29,387 nucleotides of DNA from positions 1 through 29,387 of IMG/VR virus record IMGVR_UViG_3300006305_000013. One strand, given 5' to 3'. This document shows positions 1-8,377 of the stretch, piece by piece. Numbering within the stretch: position 1 is the first letter of the stretch; every line of letters begins with the position of its first letter. The translations under genes and the position numbers were made by a program. Source of the stretch: a virus. Under the pieces are notes generated by a model, which saw only the letters and a program-made list of their open reading frames with translations, did no database searches and was not told the origin of the DNA.

Positions 1-1
1 A

Positions 2-931
2 ATATCACTTAATGATATAGCGGATGAATTTGGTGGCTCTACACCACACTCACTAAGCGAATATTATGGCGTAGCATCAGGTATTCCTTCAAGCGGAACT
101 ATCAGTATAAGCCAATTTTATGGTAAAGCAAATGCGGCCTATGTTTATGCTACTGGTGGAAGTGTTTCACAAAGCGGTAATTACAGAACGCATTATTTTT
201 ATAGCAACGGTTATTTCAATATAACAAATGGTGGTAACAGTGCAGGGTCAAACACAGTTACATATTTAATCGTAGCAGGTGGCGGCGGTGGTTCTGGTAT
301 TGGCGGTGGCGGCGGTGGCGGTTACAGATATGGGTCAACAACCGTTAGCGCAGGGAATAACTATGTATATGTTGGCGGTGGTGGTGCGGGAAGAACTTCA
401 ACCTATTATTATCAGGCTGGTGGTAATGGTGGCAATAGTTCTGTTTTAGGTATTACCTCAACTGGTGGCGGTGGCGGTGCATCTACAGAGCCAAGCTACG
501 GCGCTGGAAACGGTGGCTCTGGCGGCGGTGGTGGTTTTGATAGCTATACAGCAACATACTATAGCGGTGGTAGTGGTATATCAGGTCAAGGTAATAGCGG
601 TGGTAGTGGGCGTAGATTAGCTGGCGGTGGTGGCGGTGGCTCAAACGGTAGCGGTCAAAATGGATTTGCAAGAGGAAACAACTTAGGCGGAAACGGCGGT
701 AGCGCACGTTATCATTTCGGTGGTTATAGAGGTGGCGGTGGCGGTGGTACTAGTTGGACAACAAACATTGCTTCTGGTTCTGGCGGTGGCGGTAATGGTG
801 GTGGTCTTAGTAGCCCACCTCCCTATCCTGGCTCTAGCAACACTGGAGGCGGTGGTGGTTCAGGTTGGAACGGTTCGGCAGGACGTGCTGGCGGTTCTGG
901 TATTGTAATTCTTCAATATAGGTTTCAGTAA
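2..931 (+). CDS. Glycine-rich tail fibre/tip protein, 5' truncated by the window edge
   Basis: The frame is open from the first base and stops at 929-931, so the N-terminus lies outside the window. The first ~45 visible residues form a short module ending in LSEYYGVASG and ISQFYGKA. The same kind of EYYG module opens the protein at 2821. The rest (from ~nt 260) is dominated by glycine and serine runs such as VAGGGGGSG and ends GGSGIVILQYRFQ, the usual end of the glycine-rich tail fibre domain of marine phages. It is probably a structural tip or fibre protein that contacts the host surface; receptor and exact position are unknown. The next gene begins immediately after the stop codon. Confidence 0.8.
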   Translation: MSLNDIADEFGGSTPHSLSEYYGVASGIPSSGTISISQFYGKANAAYVYATGGSVSQSGNYRTHYFYSNGYFNITNGGNSAGSNTVTYLIVAGGGGGSGIGGGGGGGYRYGSTTVSAGNNYVYVGGGGAGRTSTYYYQAGGNGGNSSVLGITSTGGGGGASTEPSYGAGNGGSGGGGGFDSYTATYYSGGSGISGQGNSGGSGRRLAGGGGGGSNGSGQNGFARGNNLGGNGGSARYHFGGYRGGGGGGTSWTTNIASGSGGGGNGGGLSSPPPYPGSSNTGGGGGSGWNGSAGRAGGSGIVILQYRFQ

Positions 932-1309
932 ATGGCGCACTTTGCAAAACTTGAAAATAACATTGTTACTGACATAGTTGTGGTTGATAACAACGATATT
1001 ATAGGCGCAGATGGAAACGAAAGCGAAGATGTTGGCATTGTCTTTTTAAAAGATATGTTTGGTCAAGATACTGTCTGGAAACAAACAAGTTACAACAATA
1101 ATATTAGGCAAAGATATGCCTCTATTGGAGACACTTATAACGCAGATATAGATGCTTTTGTTTGCCCAAAACCTTTTGCTTCATGGACAATGAACAGCGA
1201 AAATGGAGAATGGGAGCCGCCCATAGAAAGACCACCAGATACAGAAACGCATTATCATTTATGGGATGAAGAAAATCAGCAATGGGTTCAATCAAGTTTT
1301 GTTGAGTAG
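932..1309 (+). CDS. Conserved tail-associated phage protein, 125 aa
   Basis: The start ATG directly follows the stop codon of the fibre gene, so translation is probably coupled. The opening MAHFAKLENNIVTDIVVVDN, the central VWKQTSYNNNIRQRYASIG and the late PKPFASWTMN resemble a widespread marine phage family that sits beside tail fibre genes and has no firm function. The protein is soluble, rich in aromatics near the C-terminus (W-x-W and Y/F patches), and has no membrane segment. I infer a small fibre-associated or virion protein from context only. Confidence 0.75.
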   Translation: MAHFAKLENNIVTDIVVVDNNDIIGADGNESEDVGIVFLKDMFGQDTVWKQTSYNNNIRQRYASIGDTYNADIDAFVCPKPFASWTMNSENGEWEPPIERPPDTETHYHLWDEENQQWVQSSFVE

Positions 1310-1321
1310 AAAGAAAATTAA

Positions 1322-1954
1322 ATGTTAGGATTTTCAGCATTAGGCACAACAGCATTAGGCGCACCTACTGCTAACGAAGCATATTCACTGCAAGTGACAA
1401 GCGGCACTTTTACGCTTTCTATGCAAGGTGCTGCAAAACTTATTACTGACGTATTTCCAAATGGAACATTTACGCTTAGTGGACAATCTGTTGGATTAAG
1501 TGCAGGGCGTCCAGCTAATTTTAACAATGGTTCCTTTACTTTAACTGGTCAGGACATAACTTTCGATCAAAACTTTGGGCTAATTATAGATAGCGTTTAT
1601 AATAACGCATCATTTTCTTTAACTGGTCAAAATATAGTTTTTGATACTGGTTTTGGTATGGTAATTGATAGCGGTTCTTTCGCTCTTACTGGTCAAAGCA
1701 TACCATTTAAAAAGGCAATGAATGTTGATTTAAATAATGCAACATTTACGCTTACTGGGCAAGATGCTCTCAAGGGTGTTGGTGAGGCTTTTGATCGTGG
1801 TCAATTCACATATTCTGGTCAAGATGTAACACTTTTTGTAGGTAGATTTTTAAGACCAGTAAGCGGTAAATACGATTATACATTTGAAAATTTTAAAATA
1901 AGAGGCTGGTTAAGTCCTACTTTACCACCAGCAATATGGACGGATGTAGCTTAA
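1322..1954 (+). CDS. Tail protein made of repeated FTL(T/S)GQ units, 210 aa
   Basis: The protein carries seven copies of a roughly 20-residue unit whose core reads G-[TSQ]-F-[TAS]-[LY]-[TS]-G-Q, for example NGTFTLSGQS, NGSFTLTGQD, SGSFALTGQS and NATFTLTGQD. Alternating hydrophobic and polar residues suggest stacked beta strands, as in phage adhesins and fibre shafts. No Shine-Dalgarno is obvious before the ATG, which lies 12 nt after the previous stop codon. The C-terminus (KYDYTFENFKIRGW) is not repetitive. A repeat-built shaft or receptor-facing protein is an inference; nothing catalytic is visible. Confidence 0.75.
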   Translation: MLGFSALGTTALGAPTANEAYSLQVTSGTFTLSMQGAAKLITDVFPNGTFTLSGQSVGLSAGRPANFNNGSFTLTGQDITFDQNFGLIIDSVYNNASFSLTGQNIVFDTGFGMVIDSGSFALTGQSIPFKKAMNVDLNNATFTLTGQDALKGVGEAFDRGQFTYSGQDVTLFVGRFLRPVSGKYDYTFENFKIRGWLSPTLPPAIWTDVA

Positions 1955-1985
1955 CGTGCTACTTTTGCGTAAATAGGAGAACAAA

Positions 1986-2837
1986 ATGGCTATTACGATA
2001 ACAAAACCAACTGTTGGTGGTTCTGAGGGAACATGGGGTACGACAATTAATACCGCACTCGACACCATAGTAAATGCCGCTAACGGAACATCTGGAACAT
2101 TAGCTCCAAATTTAACAACAATAACTATAAACGGTGTTTCTAGTAGTGTAACAGCCGCTGAGTTAGATTTACTTAGTAGCTTGAACACTGGTGGTAGCGT
2201 TGTTCAAAGTTTTGTTATTGAAGATGGTGACGGAACAGAAGTTTCTGTAACTGACGGAAAAGAAATTAAGTTTGTTGAGGGCGGCGGCATTGATATTAAC
2301 TGGACCGACACATCAACAGGATCGGATGCAGACCCTTATGATTTAACTTTTACTCTTAATACAGATATGCGTTCTAGCAGTAATACGGATGTTTATACTG
2401 GCAATTCAAACGATTATATCCATTATGATACTGATGTAGGTATGCGTTTTTATACGGCTGGTGGCGAAGATATGAGGCTTACCGATGGCGGTGACTTGCA
2501 CGTTGATGCAAATATTATTGGCTACTCTACCACTATTTCTGACCAAAGGTTGAAGGGCAATATCAATAAAATTGAAAACGCATTAGACAAAGTAATGCAG
2601 ATAAATGGTTACACATTTACTTATAACCACGATGGAAAGGAGAGCGCAGGGGTCATAGCGCAAGAAGTTGAAAACATAATGCCAAGTGCAGTTCAAAGCA
2701 CTAATTTAGTTTTTAATGAAGAAAATGACGTAGAGTTTAAAACCGTTCAATATGACCAACTGCATGGATTATTAATAGAAGCAATTAAAGAATTAAAAGC
2801 TGAAATTGAGGAACTGAAAAATGCCTCTACCAAGTAG
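1986..2837 (+). CDS. Tail spike/fibre with C-terminal S74 intramolecular chaperone, 283 aa
   Basis: The start is preceded by AGGAG six bases upstream. The N-terminal half (MAITITKPTVGGSEGTWGTT, then TAAELDLL) is typical of phage fibre proteins. From about residue 185 the sequence ISDQRLKGNINKIENAL starts a peptidase S74 domain. Ser185 and Lys190 of SDxRLK match the family's self-cleaving dyad, and GVIAQEVENIMPSAV and YDQLHGLLIEAIKEL are its hallmark motifs. The family helps fibres trimerise and then cuts itself off, so the mature fibre should end near residue 184. The C-terminal helix (IKELKAEIEELK) is a coiled coil. The last 17 nt overlap the next gene. Confidence 0.88.
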   Translation: MAITITKPTVGGSEGTWGTTINTALDTIVNAANGTSGTLAPNLTTITINGVSSSVTAAELDLLSSLNTGGSVVQSFVIEDGDGTEVSVTDGKEIKFVEGGGIDINWTDTSTGSDADPYDLTFTLNTDMRSSSNTDVYTGNSNDYIHYDTDVGMRFYTAGGEDMRLTDGGDLHVDANIIGYSTTISDQRLKGNINKIENALDKVMQINGYTFTYNHDGKESAGVIAQEVENIMPSAVQSTNLVFNEENDVEFKTVQYDQLHGLLIEAIKELKAEIEELKNASTK

Positions 2838-3639
2838 CGGCCAGATAACAATAAACCAAATACACGTTGAAGCTGGTGGCGGCAGCGGTTCACAAGCAGC
2901 AATTAATGACGCCGATATTCGTTCTATGATAGGTAAGGGTTCTGGTTCACAAAATGCCTTTAACGAATATTATGGGGTTACAAATTCTGCGCCAACTGCA
3001 ACATATATTGGCAGACGTTTGACAACTGGGAATGGTTTTCCAGCTGGTGCTTTAACGTTTAACTCAGGTGACAAAGTTGTTGTTGTTGCTTTAGCGTTGG
3101 CAGGGTCAGGTAATACATTTGTGAATTTTGGTTCTACGGCTATGACGCAAGCCGCAAAAGTAGATACTGTCAGCCCAAATTCAAGTATTTGGCAAGCCGC
3201 CCCAACTTCTGCAATCTACTGGCTTCAAACATCTACTGGTGGAAGCGTTTATATATCTGGCAACGGCGGCAGTGGTCGATCAGTTTTACACGCTTGGGAA
3301 ATTACTGGTTTTAATAGTGCCACACCATTTTCAACAGCAACAGCGCAAAATACTGACGCATCAAGTTTTTCTAAAACTATTTCGATAGCAACAAAATATA
3401 ATGGTTGTACAATAGGCTCAGGTGTTACGGAAGATACAAATCCAACTGGTTCTGTGACTGTAAGTAATTCTGATAGTTTACAACAGATAGACTTAGAAAG
3501 TGCTACCAATCACTATACTTGGAGAGATGAAGGAACATCGGAAGGAACTACAAGTTATAATTGTGACCAAAACAACCCTGCGTCTAACATTGTGTCAGGG
3601 TCAACAATTCAACAACTATCTGCCGCGCATTGGAAATAA
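2821..3639 (+). CDS. Tail fibre protein with EYYG-type N-terminal module, 272 aa
   Basis: The ATG lies inside the end of the S74 gene, a 17-nt overlap that suggests coupled translation. The opening MPLPSSGQITINQIHVEAGG, then INDADIRSMIGKGSGSQNAF and EYYGV, is a recurrent N-terminal module of marine phage fibre proteins and resembles the module in the first gene of the window. The remainder is a serine-, threonine- and glycine-rich sequence compatible with a beta-sandwich (HAWEITGFNSATPF). It is probably a second fibre or a carbohydrate-facing domain. No catalytic motif is seen. Confidence 0.75.
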   Translation: MPLPSSGQITINQIHVEAGGGSGSQAAINDADIRSMIGKGSGSQNAFNEYYGVTNSAPTATYIGRRLTTGNGFPAGALTFNSGDKVVVVALALAGSGNTFVNFGSTAMTQAAKVDTVSPNSSIWQAAPTSAIYWLQTSTGGSVYISGNGGSGRSVLHAWEITGFNSATPFSTATAQNTDASSFSKTISIATKYNGCTIGSGVTEDTNPTGSVTVSNSDSLQQIDLESATNHYTWRDEGTSEGTTSYNCDQNNPASNIVSGSTIQQLSAAHWK

Positions 3640-3640
3640 T

Positions 3641-5467
3641 ATGCCATTAGTACCATTAGATTTAAAAGCAGGGTTTTACAGAAACGGCACAGAATTTGAC
3701 GCATCGAACAGGTGGCGTGATGGAAGTCTTGTTAGGTGGCGTGATGGTTCTTTGCGGCCTATTGGTGGGTGGCAAACGTTTAAATCTGGTTTTTGTACAA
3801 ACCCAATTAGAGGCGCACACGCCTGGGAGAGCCTAAACGGAACGGCTTACTTTGCGGCTGGAAGTCATAACGAACTTATAGCAATGGTAGGCTCTGGCAC
3901 AACTTACGATATTACACCAACTTCTATGACAACTGGTCGTGAGGATGCAGGGCTTAATTTAGGTTTTGGCGGTGGGTTTTACGGAACAGGTTATTTTGGT
4001 ACGCAAAGACCTGCCACTGGTACTTATTCAGAGGCCAGTAGTTGGTCGTTAGATAATTTTGGTGAATATTTACTTGGAGTTCATTATGACACTGGAACGC
4101 TTGTAGAATGGCAACTTGGTTCAAGTGCCGTTGCAGTGCCAGTAGCCAATGCGCCAACTAATAATCTTGGATTAGTCGTGACCGAAGAGCGATTTGTTTT
4201 TCTTTTAGGTGCTGGTGGAAACCCACGCAGAGTGGCTTTTTCAGATAAAGAAAATAATACAATTTGGACTCCAGCAGCAACTAATGAAGCTGGTGATTTT
4301 GAGTTGCAAACTACTGGTCAAATTATGCAAGGCTTAAACACTAGAGGCCAAACCTTAATAATTACTGACAGTGACGCATTTTCTGCAAGATATTTAGGCC
4401 CACCATATGTATATGGTTTTAATCGTGTTGGTACTTCGTGCGGTGCAGTTTCTAGAATGAGTGCAGTAGATACCGACATGGGTGCGTTTTGGATGGGTCA
4501 AAAAGGTTTTTTTGCTTTTGATGGAAACTCAGTAAAAGAACTGCCATGTGAAGTACATGACTACGTTTTTGACGATATAAACGTTAACCAACAATCTAAA
4601 ATTTGGGGGTTTAGCAATAGTGAATTTAGTGAGGTTTGGTGGTTTTATCCGTCTGCAAATAGTTTGGAAATTGACAGATACGTTGCGCTAGACTTATTAG
4701 AAAATCATTGGCTTATTGGAAATTTATCTAGAACTGGTGGAGTTTCTAGAGGCGTATTTAGAACGCCTATAATGAGTGGCGAAAATCCTGAAAATATTAC
4801 ATATAATGTTACGGTTGCCGATAGTGGCGGTAATAAGTATTTTATTTCCGATCATTCTGGTGCGGCTCCTACTTTAACTCTCAAAAAGGGAAATGTGTAT
4901 CGATTTGACCAGTCAGATAGTTCAAACATTAATCACCCGTTTCAGTTTTCTACAACGTCAAACGGAACTCATGGTGGTGGTTCAGCGTACAATACTAATG
5001 TCGTTTCAACAGGTTCGCCAGGAAATGCAGGTAGTTATGTAGAAATAACTGTTACAGACAGCACACCGTCAACGCTGTATTATTATTGCGGAAATCACTC
5101 AGGAATGGGTGGAACTATTAATGTCATCGAACCAGTAATGGTTTTTAACCATGAGCAAGGCTTAAACTATGATAGTGGTTCTGTTTTTTGCGAAACTGGT
5201 CCAGTATCAATCGGTAATGGTGATAATGTTATGTATGTTACATCAGTTATACCTGATGAAAAAACACAGGGTGATGTAAATATGACTTTTAAAACAAGGC
5301 TTCATCCTAACGGTTCAGAAACGACATTTGGGCCATTTGTTCCCTCAAATCCTACAGACGCTAGATTTAGTGGAAGGCAAGTACGAATGAAAGTAGAGGG
5401 AGTTAAGGCTGCAAAATGGCGTGTGGGAACTATGCGTTTAGAAACAAGGGTTGGGGGTACTAGATAA
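3641..5467 (+). CDS. Large tail nozzle/hub-like protein with an inserted cupredoxin domain, 608 aa
   Basis: I chose the ATG one base after the previous stop codon because MPLVPLDLKAGFYRNGTEFD is the recognisable opening of this marine phage tail family; the frame is open further upstream, but that part overlaps the fibre gene. Residues 1-380 are rich in beta strands and Gly-Trp turns (RWRDGSLVRWRDGSLRPIGG), compatible with a beta-propeller nozzle protein such as T7 gp12 or P22 gp10; that role is inferred. Residues ~385-500 look like a cupredoxin domain: His432 (NHPF), Cys483, His486 and Met489 (YYCGNHSGMGG) have the C-x2-H-x2-M spacing of amicyanin. The C-terminal part resumes the tail fold. 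Its stop codon overlaps the next start by one base. Confidence 0.8.
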   Translation: MPLVPLDLKAGFYRNGTEFDASNRWRDGSLVRWRDGSLRPIGGWQTFKSGFCTNPIRGAHAWESLNGTAYFAAGSHNELIAMVGSGTTYDITPTSMTTGREDAGLNLGFGGGFYGTGYFGTQRPATGTYSEASSWSLDNFGEYLLGVHYDTGTLVEWQLGSSAVAVPVANAPTNNLGLVVTEERFVFLLGAGGNPRRVAFSDKENNTIWTPAATNEAGDFELQTTGQIMQGLNTRGQTLIITDSDAFSARYLGPPYVYGFNRVGTSCGAVSRMSAVDTDMGAFWMGQKGFFAFDGNSVKELPCEVHDYVFDDINVNQQSKIWGFSNSEFSEVWWFYPSANSLEIDRYVALDLLENHWLIGNLSRTGGVSRGVFRTPIMSGENPENITYNVTVADSGGNKYFISDHSGAAPTLTLKKGNVYRFDQSDSSNINHPFQFSTTSNGTHGGGSAYNTNVVSTGSPGNAGSYVEITVTDSTPSTLYYYCGNHSGMGGTINVIEPVMVFNHEQGLNYDSGSVFCETGPVSIGNGDNVMYVTSVIPDEKTQGDVNMTFKTRLHPNGSETTFGPFVPSNPTDARFSGRQVRMKVEGVKAAKWRVGTMRLETRVGGTR

Positions 5468-5814
5468 TGCCAGTTACGCCGCCAGTTATAGGCACAGACA
5501 TAAGGCAGTGGGGGCGTGAGCTTAATCTATTTTTAAGTAGAAATTTAGGTAAATTATTTTTTAAACAATCGGGTGATGTTCCATCTGAAAATGGTATTTT
5601 TCTTTGGGATGAGCAAAGAAACTATCCAGTGGTTTCAGCGCAAAATGTATTTAAACAAGTAGCCATGAAGCAAACCACACCTAGCTCAAGTGTTGGTGCA
5701 TCTGGCGATGGGGCTGGCATGATAGCTTGGGATACGAATTATATTTATATTTGTACTGCTGCATATGATGGATCAACAGCAATTTGGAAGAGGGTAGCAT
5801 TGTCTACATATTAA
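5467..5814 (+). CDS. Small phage structural protein, 115 aa
   Basis: The start overlaps the stop codon of the previous gene (TAATG), so translation is coupled. The N-terminal half (DIRQWGRELNLFLSRNLGKL) is helical and basic. The C-terminal half (AGMIAWDTNYIYICTAAYDG then AIWKRVALS) is a short beta motif that recurs at the ends of many phage tail and fibre proteins. No function is established. Its place between the nozzle-like protein and the candidate ejection proteins suggests a virion or assembly role. Confidence 0.7.
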   Translation: MPVTPPVIGTDIRQWGRELNLFLSRNLGKLFFKQSGDVPSENGIFLWDEQRNYPVVSAQNVFKQVAMKQTTPSSSVGASGDGAGMIAWDTNYIYICTAAYDGSTAIWKRVALSTY

Positions 5815-6189
5815 ATGCCTAAAGATACACAAGTAAATGAATTAGAAAGATGCCGCCCTTGGATAGAGGCGGCTTTGGAGTATTCTGGCGGAACACATGA
5901 GTTCGAAGATGTAGCAAAAGGTATTATTGAGGGGCGTATGCAGTTATGGCCTAGCCCTAGGGGGTGCATTGTTACAGAAATTGTGATATATCCTAAAAAA
6001 AAGGTACTAAATGTGTTTTTAGGCGGTGGAGAGCTAGATCAGTTGTTAGATATGCACAATGATGTTACAGATTGGGCAAAGAGCTATGGATGTGAGGCTT
6101 TGACGATTACAGGTCGTTTTGGATGGAAAAAACCTTTGAAGGCGCATGGTTGGGTGCCATTGCACGCTTCATTTCAAAAGGAGATATAA
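5815..6189 (+). CDS. Phage protein, possibly a GNAT-fold internal virion protein, 124 aa
   Basis: The ATG follows the previous stop codon directly. The order of elements is a helix (ERCRPWIEAALEYS), then GRMQLWPSPRGCIVTEIVIY, a strand KKVLNVFLGGG and a helix, ending GCEALTITGRFGWKKPLKAHGW. This resembles the small acetyltransferase-like (GNAT fold) phage proteins that precede ejection proteins, comparable in place and size to T7 gp13. No clear acetyl-CoA-binding Q/RxxGxG/A loop is seen, so it may be a catalytically inactive structural relative. The fold assignment is from memory and moderately uncertain. Confidence 0.6.
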   Translation: MPKDTQVNELERCRPWIEAALEYSGGTHEFEDVAKGIIEGRMQLWPSPRGCIVTEIVIYPKKKVLNVFLGGGELDQLLDMHNDVTDWAKSYGCEALTITGRFGWKKPLKAHGWVPLHASFQKEI

Positions 6190-6190
6190 G

Positions 6191-6637
6191 ATGAGTGGTG
6201 GTAAAGGCGGAAGGTCAAACACTGAAACAACAATGCCAAAGTTTGCGGAGACTGCTTTGCAACAGGGTATTGGAATGGCTACAGATATGTCTGCATTGGG
6301 ATATACACCATATTATGGTCCAGATGTTGCCGCATTTTCTCCACAACAGCAAGCGGCGTTTGAGGGAACAAATCAAATGGCAGACGCTTTTGGAATGCCT
6401 AGCGGTTCTGGTCAACAGTATATGCCACAAGCTCAAACATTTGAGGGCGGCATACAAGGTTATTCATCTGCGCCTGCCTTTGAGCAATCTGTAGATCAGC
6501 TTGCAATGCAAAGACCAGGGCAGGCAGATTACCTAGAAAGTTTTTCAATAGACCCAATGACGGGTACTCCTGGGTCCAGGGCCGGGATAAATCAACCAGT
6601 AGCATTAGAAATGCAAGGCGGAAGAAGAGGTAAGTAA
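6191..6637 (+). CDS. Candidate internal virion protein, 148 aa
   Basis: The ATG one base after the previous stop codon is preceded by GGAGATATAAG and gives MSGGKGGRSNTET, a better start than the in-frame ATG 45 nt upstream, which overlaps the previous gene. The protein is rich in Gln, Gly, Ala and Met (YYGPDVAAFSPQQQAAF) and looks largely disordered. It belongs to a run of four Gln/Ala-rich genes upstream of the portal gene, the profile of podovirus DNA-ejection proteins. No enzyme motif is present. Confidence 0.7.
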   Translation: MSGGKGGRSNTETTMPKFAETALQQGIGMATDMSALGYTPYYGPDVAAFSPQQQAAFEGTNQMADAFGMPSGSGQQYMPQAQTFEGGIQGYSSAPAFEQSVDQLAMQRPGQADYLESFSIDPMTGTPGSRAGINQPVALEMQGGRRGK

Positions 6638-6638
6638 A

Positions 6639-7313
6639 ATGGGCGCGGCAGCAAATCCTAATATGAGCATGGCGGTTCCTCAAGGTGGGGCTACGCCAAC
6701 TACACCTAATACATATCAAAGAGCGTCTATGGCTAATCTCGGTGCGTTACAAACCTACGCAAACCCTGGCGCAGCGGCGGCAAACATGATGAACCCATAT
6801 GAAAACCAAGTGGTTCAACAAACTTTGCGTGACGTAGGGCAACAAGCCTTGAAAGCACAAAACGTATTAGGCGCACAAGCTCAGTCGGCAGGTGCTTTTG
6901 GTGGATCAAGACATGGTATAGCAGAAGCAGAAATGGCTAAAAACTATACTCAACAAATGGCAGATCAAGCCGCACGCATGAGGCAGACAGGCTATAACCA
7001 GGCTATGGGTAATGCATTTACCGCCGCACAAGGTTTGCAAGGAGCAGGACAGCAAGCATTCAATATGGGTCAAGCAATAAACCAACAGCAAATGCAACAA
7101 GGCGCAATGCAACAAGCGGCCATGCAGAGTTTAATTGATGCGGCTAAAAATCAGTATCAAGGATATACTAGGGCTCCACAAGCCGGACTTGCCGCAATGT
7201 TTGGTGGAGCAGGTCTGACTGATGCTACAAAAGGTAGCTCATCAACATTTCAACCTGGCCTAATGGATTACTTAACAACGGCAGCTTCAACTTTTTACGG
7301 AATGGGTAGATAG
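6639..7313 (+). CDS. Gln/Ala-rich candidate DNA-ejection protein, 224 aa
   Basis: The sequence around NPYENQVVQQTLRDVGQQAL and AGAFGGSRHGIAEAEMAKNY is a recognisable marine podovirus virion family placed with internal core or ejection proteins. Composition is strongly Gln, Ala and Met, with long helical stretches (QAINQQQMQQGAMQQAAMQS) and no membrane segment or catalytic motif. It starts one base after the previous stop codon. The next gene's ATG follows its stop directly. The ejection role is inferred from composition and position. Confidence 0.7.
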   Translation: MGAAANPNMSMAVPQGGATPTTPNTYQRASMANLGALQTYANPGAAAANMMNPYENQVVQQTLRDVGQQALKAQNVLGAQAQSAGAFGGSRHGIAEAEMAKNYTQQMADQAARMRQTGYNQAMGNAFTAAQGLQGAGQQAFNMGQAINQQQMQQGAMQQAAMQSLIDAAKNQYQGYTRAPQAGLAAMFGGAGLTDATKGSSSTFQPGLMDYLTTAASTFYGMGR

Positions 7314-8375
7314 ATGGCAGAGACAGATTTTCGTGATGTAGCAGGTCTTTTAGCGTCTGGTTTTAACTCAATGAGATTACGGCCAGACGCTGGCCTTGAT
7401 GCAAGGTTACAAACTATAGGACAGCAAAGAACTGCTAATCGAGCGAAAAACAAAACAGTTGAGTATTTGCGCGGTCTTAATACCGACATGGGAAATCAAC
7501 TTGCTGGTATGGTTGAAACTGGTGCTTTAACTGGGCAACAAGCTTACAATCAAATATTGACGTTGCAACGAGATCAGATAGCTTTTGAGAGAGAAAAAAC
7601 AAAAGACACTGCATTAATTAGAAACGCTGTAGCGGCAGGGTTTACGCCTGGCACACCAGAATTTCAAAGATTTATAGCTAGTGGCGGAGATATTTATAAC
7701 CAGGAGACTGCACTATTATCAAGCCTACCAAAACCAGATAAGGGCATGAGATATGAGTTTGTAAGAGGCGAAGGTGGCCAAATAACAGACATTAAAATGG
7801 TTCCTATAAGCGGAAGTGAAGCGGCGATTGAAGAGGAAGAGCGACAAAAAGCTCTTAGAGAAAAAGGCCAATTAGAAACGCAAAAGAGAACTGGCATAAG
7901 CATAAGTGTTAACCAGGTATTAGATGCTATAGAAAACGATAATAGCATACTTGGAACAACTGGCGTTTTAGGTAAGTTTGCCGCAGATTACACTCCGTCA
8001 CAGTCTGCTAGAAACGTTAAGAATTTATTGAAATCTGTGCAGTCAAACGTTGCGTTTAACAGACTGCAAGAAATGCGTGATGCAAGTAAAACTGGTGGTG
8101 CGCTAGGTAACGTAAGTAACGTAGAACTTGGCTTATTGATGGCCGCACATGGCGCAATACAACAAGATTTAAGTCCAGAATTATTAATTGCAAACTTAAA
8201 ACGAATTGATGAGATTATGGGTATGGTTGAGCAAGACCCTATTGCGATGGCATATTATTCTGAAGGAAAAGACTTAAGAGGCACAGAATTAGATAGACAG
8301 GTTAAGGCTAGAGGGAAAGGCGGTAGTAGTTCTAGTTTGAGTGATGAAGATTTGCTTAAAAAATATGGTGGTTAA
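7314..8375 (+). CDS. Candidate internal virion/ejection protein, 353 aa
   Basis: The ATG directly follows the stop codon of the preceding gene. The protein is mostly alpha-helical. Residues ~1-110 are helix-rich (MAETDFRDVAGLLASGFNSM), followed by a Glu/Lys-rich coiled-coil stretch around residues 165-190, then a C-terminal helical domain including VELGLLMAAHGAIQQDLSPE. The end is a flexible KGGSSSSLSDEDLLKKYGG tail. No enzyme motif is seen. Its place between other candidate ejection proteins and ahead of the portal gene supports an internal virion role. Confidence 0.65.
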   Translation: MAETDFRDVAGLLASGFNSMRLRPDAGLDARLQTIGQQRTANRAKNKTVEYLRGLNTDMGNQLAGMVETGALTGQQAYNQILTLQRDQIAFEREKTKDTALIRNAVAAGFTPGTPEFQRFIASGGDIYNQETALLSSLPKPDKGMRYEFVRGEGGQITDIKMVPISGSEAAIEEEERQKALREKGQLETQKRTGISISVNQVLDAIENDNSILGTTGVLGKFAADYTPSQSARNVKNLLKSVQSNVAFNRLQEMRDASKTGGALGNVSNVELGLLMAAHGAIQQDLSPELLIANLKRIDEIMGMVEQDPIAMAYYSEGKDLRGTELDRQVKARGKGGSSSSLSDEDLLKKYGG

Positions 8376-8377
8376 GT

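Noticed and set aside
720-908. A Val/Ala-rich plus-strand frame inside the glycine-rich fibre gene
   Set aside because: It is the frame-shifted reading of GGT/GGC repeats, with no ribosome site.
3500-3640. An N-terminal extension of the nozzle-like protein
   Set aside because: It overlaps the fibre gene, has no family character, and the ATG at 3641 gives the recognisable family opening.
1-5467. A diversity-generating retroelement acting on the fibre genes
   Set aside because: No reverse transcriptase gene or template repeat was found anywhere in the window.
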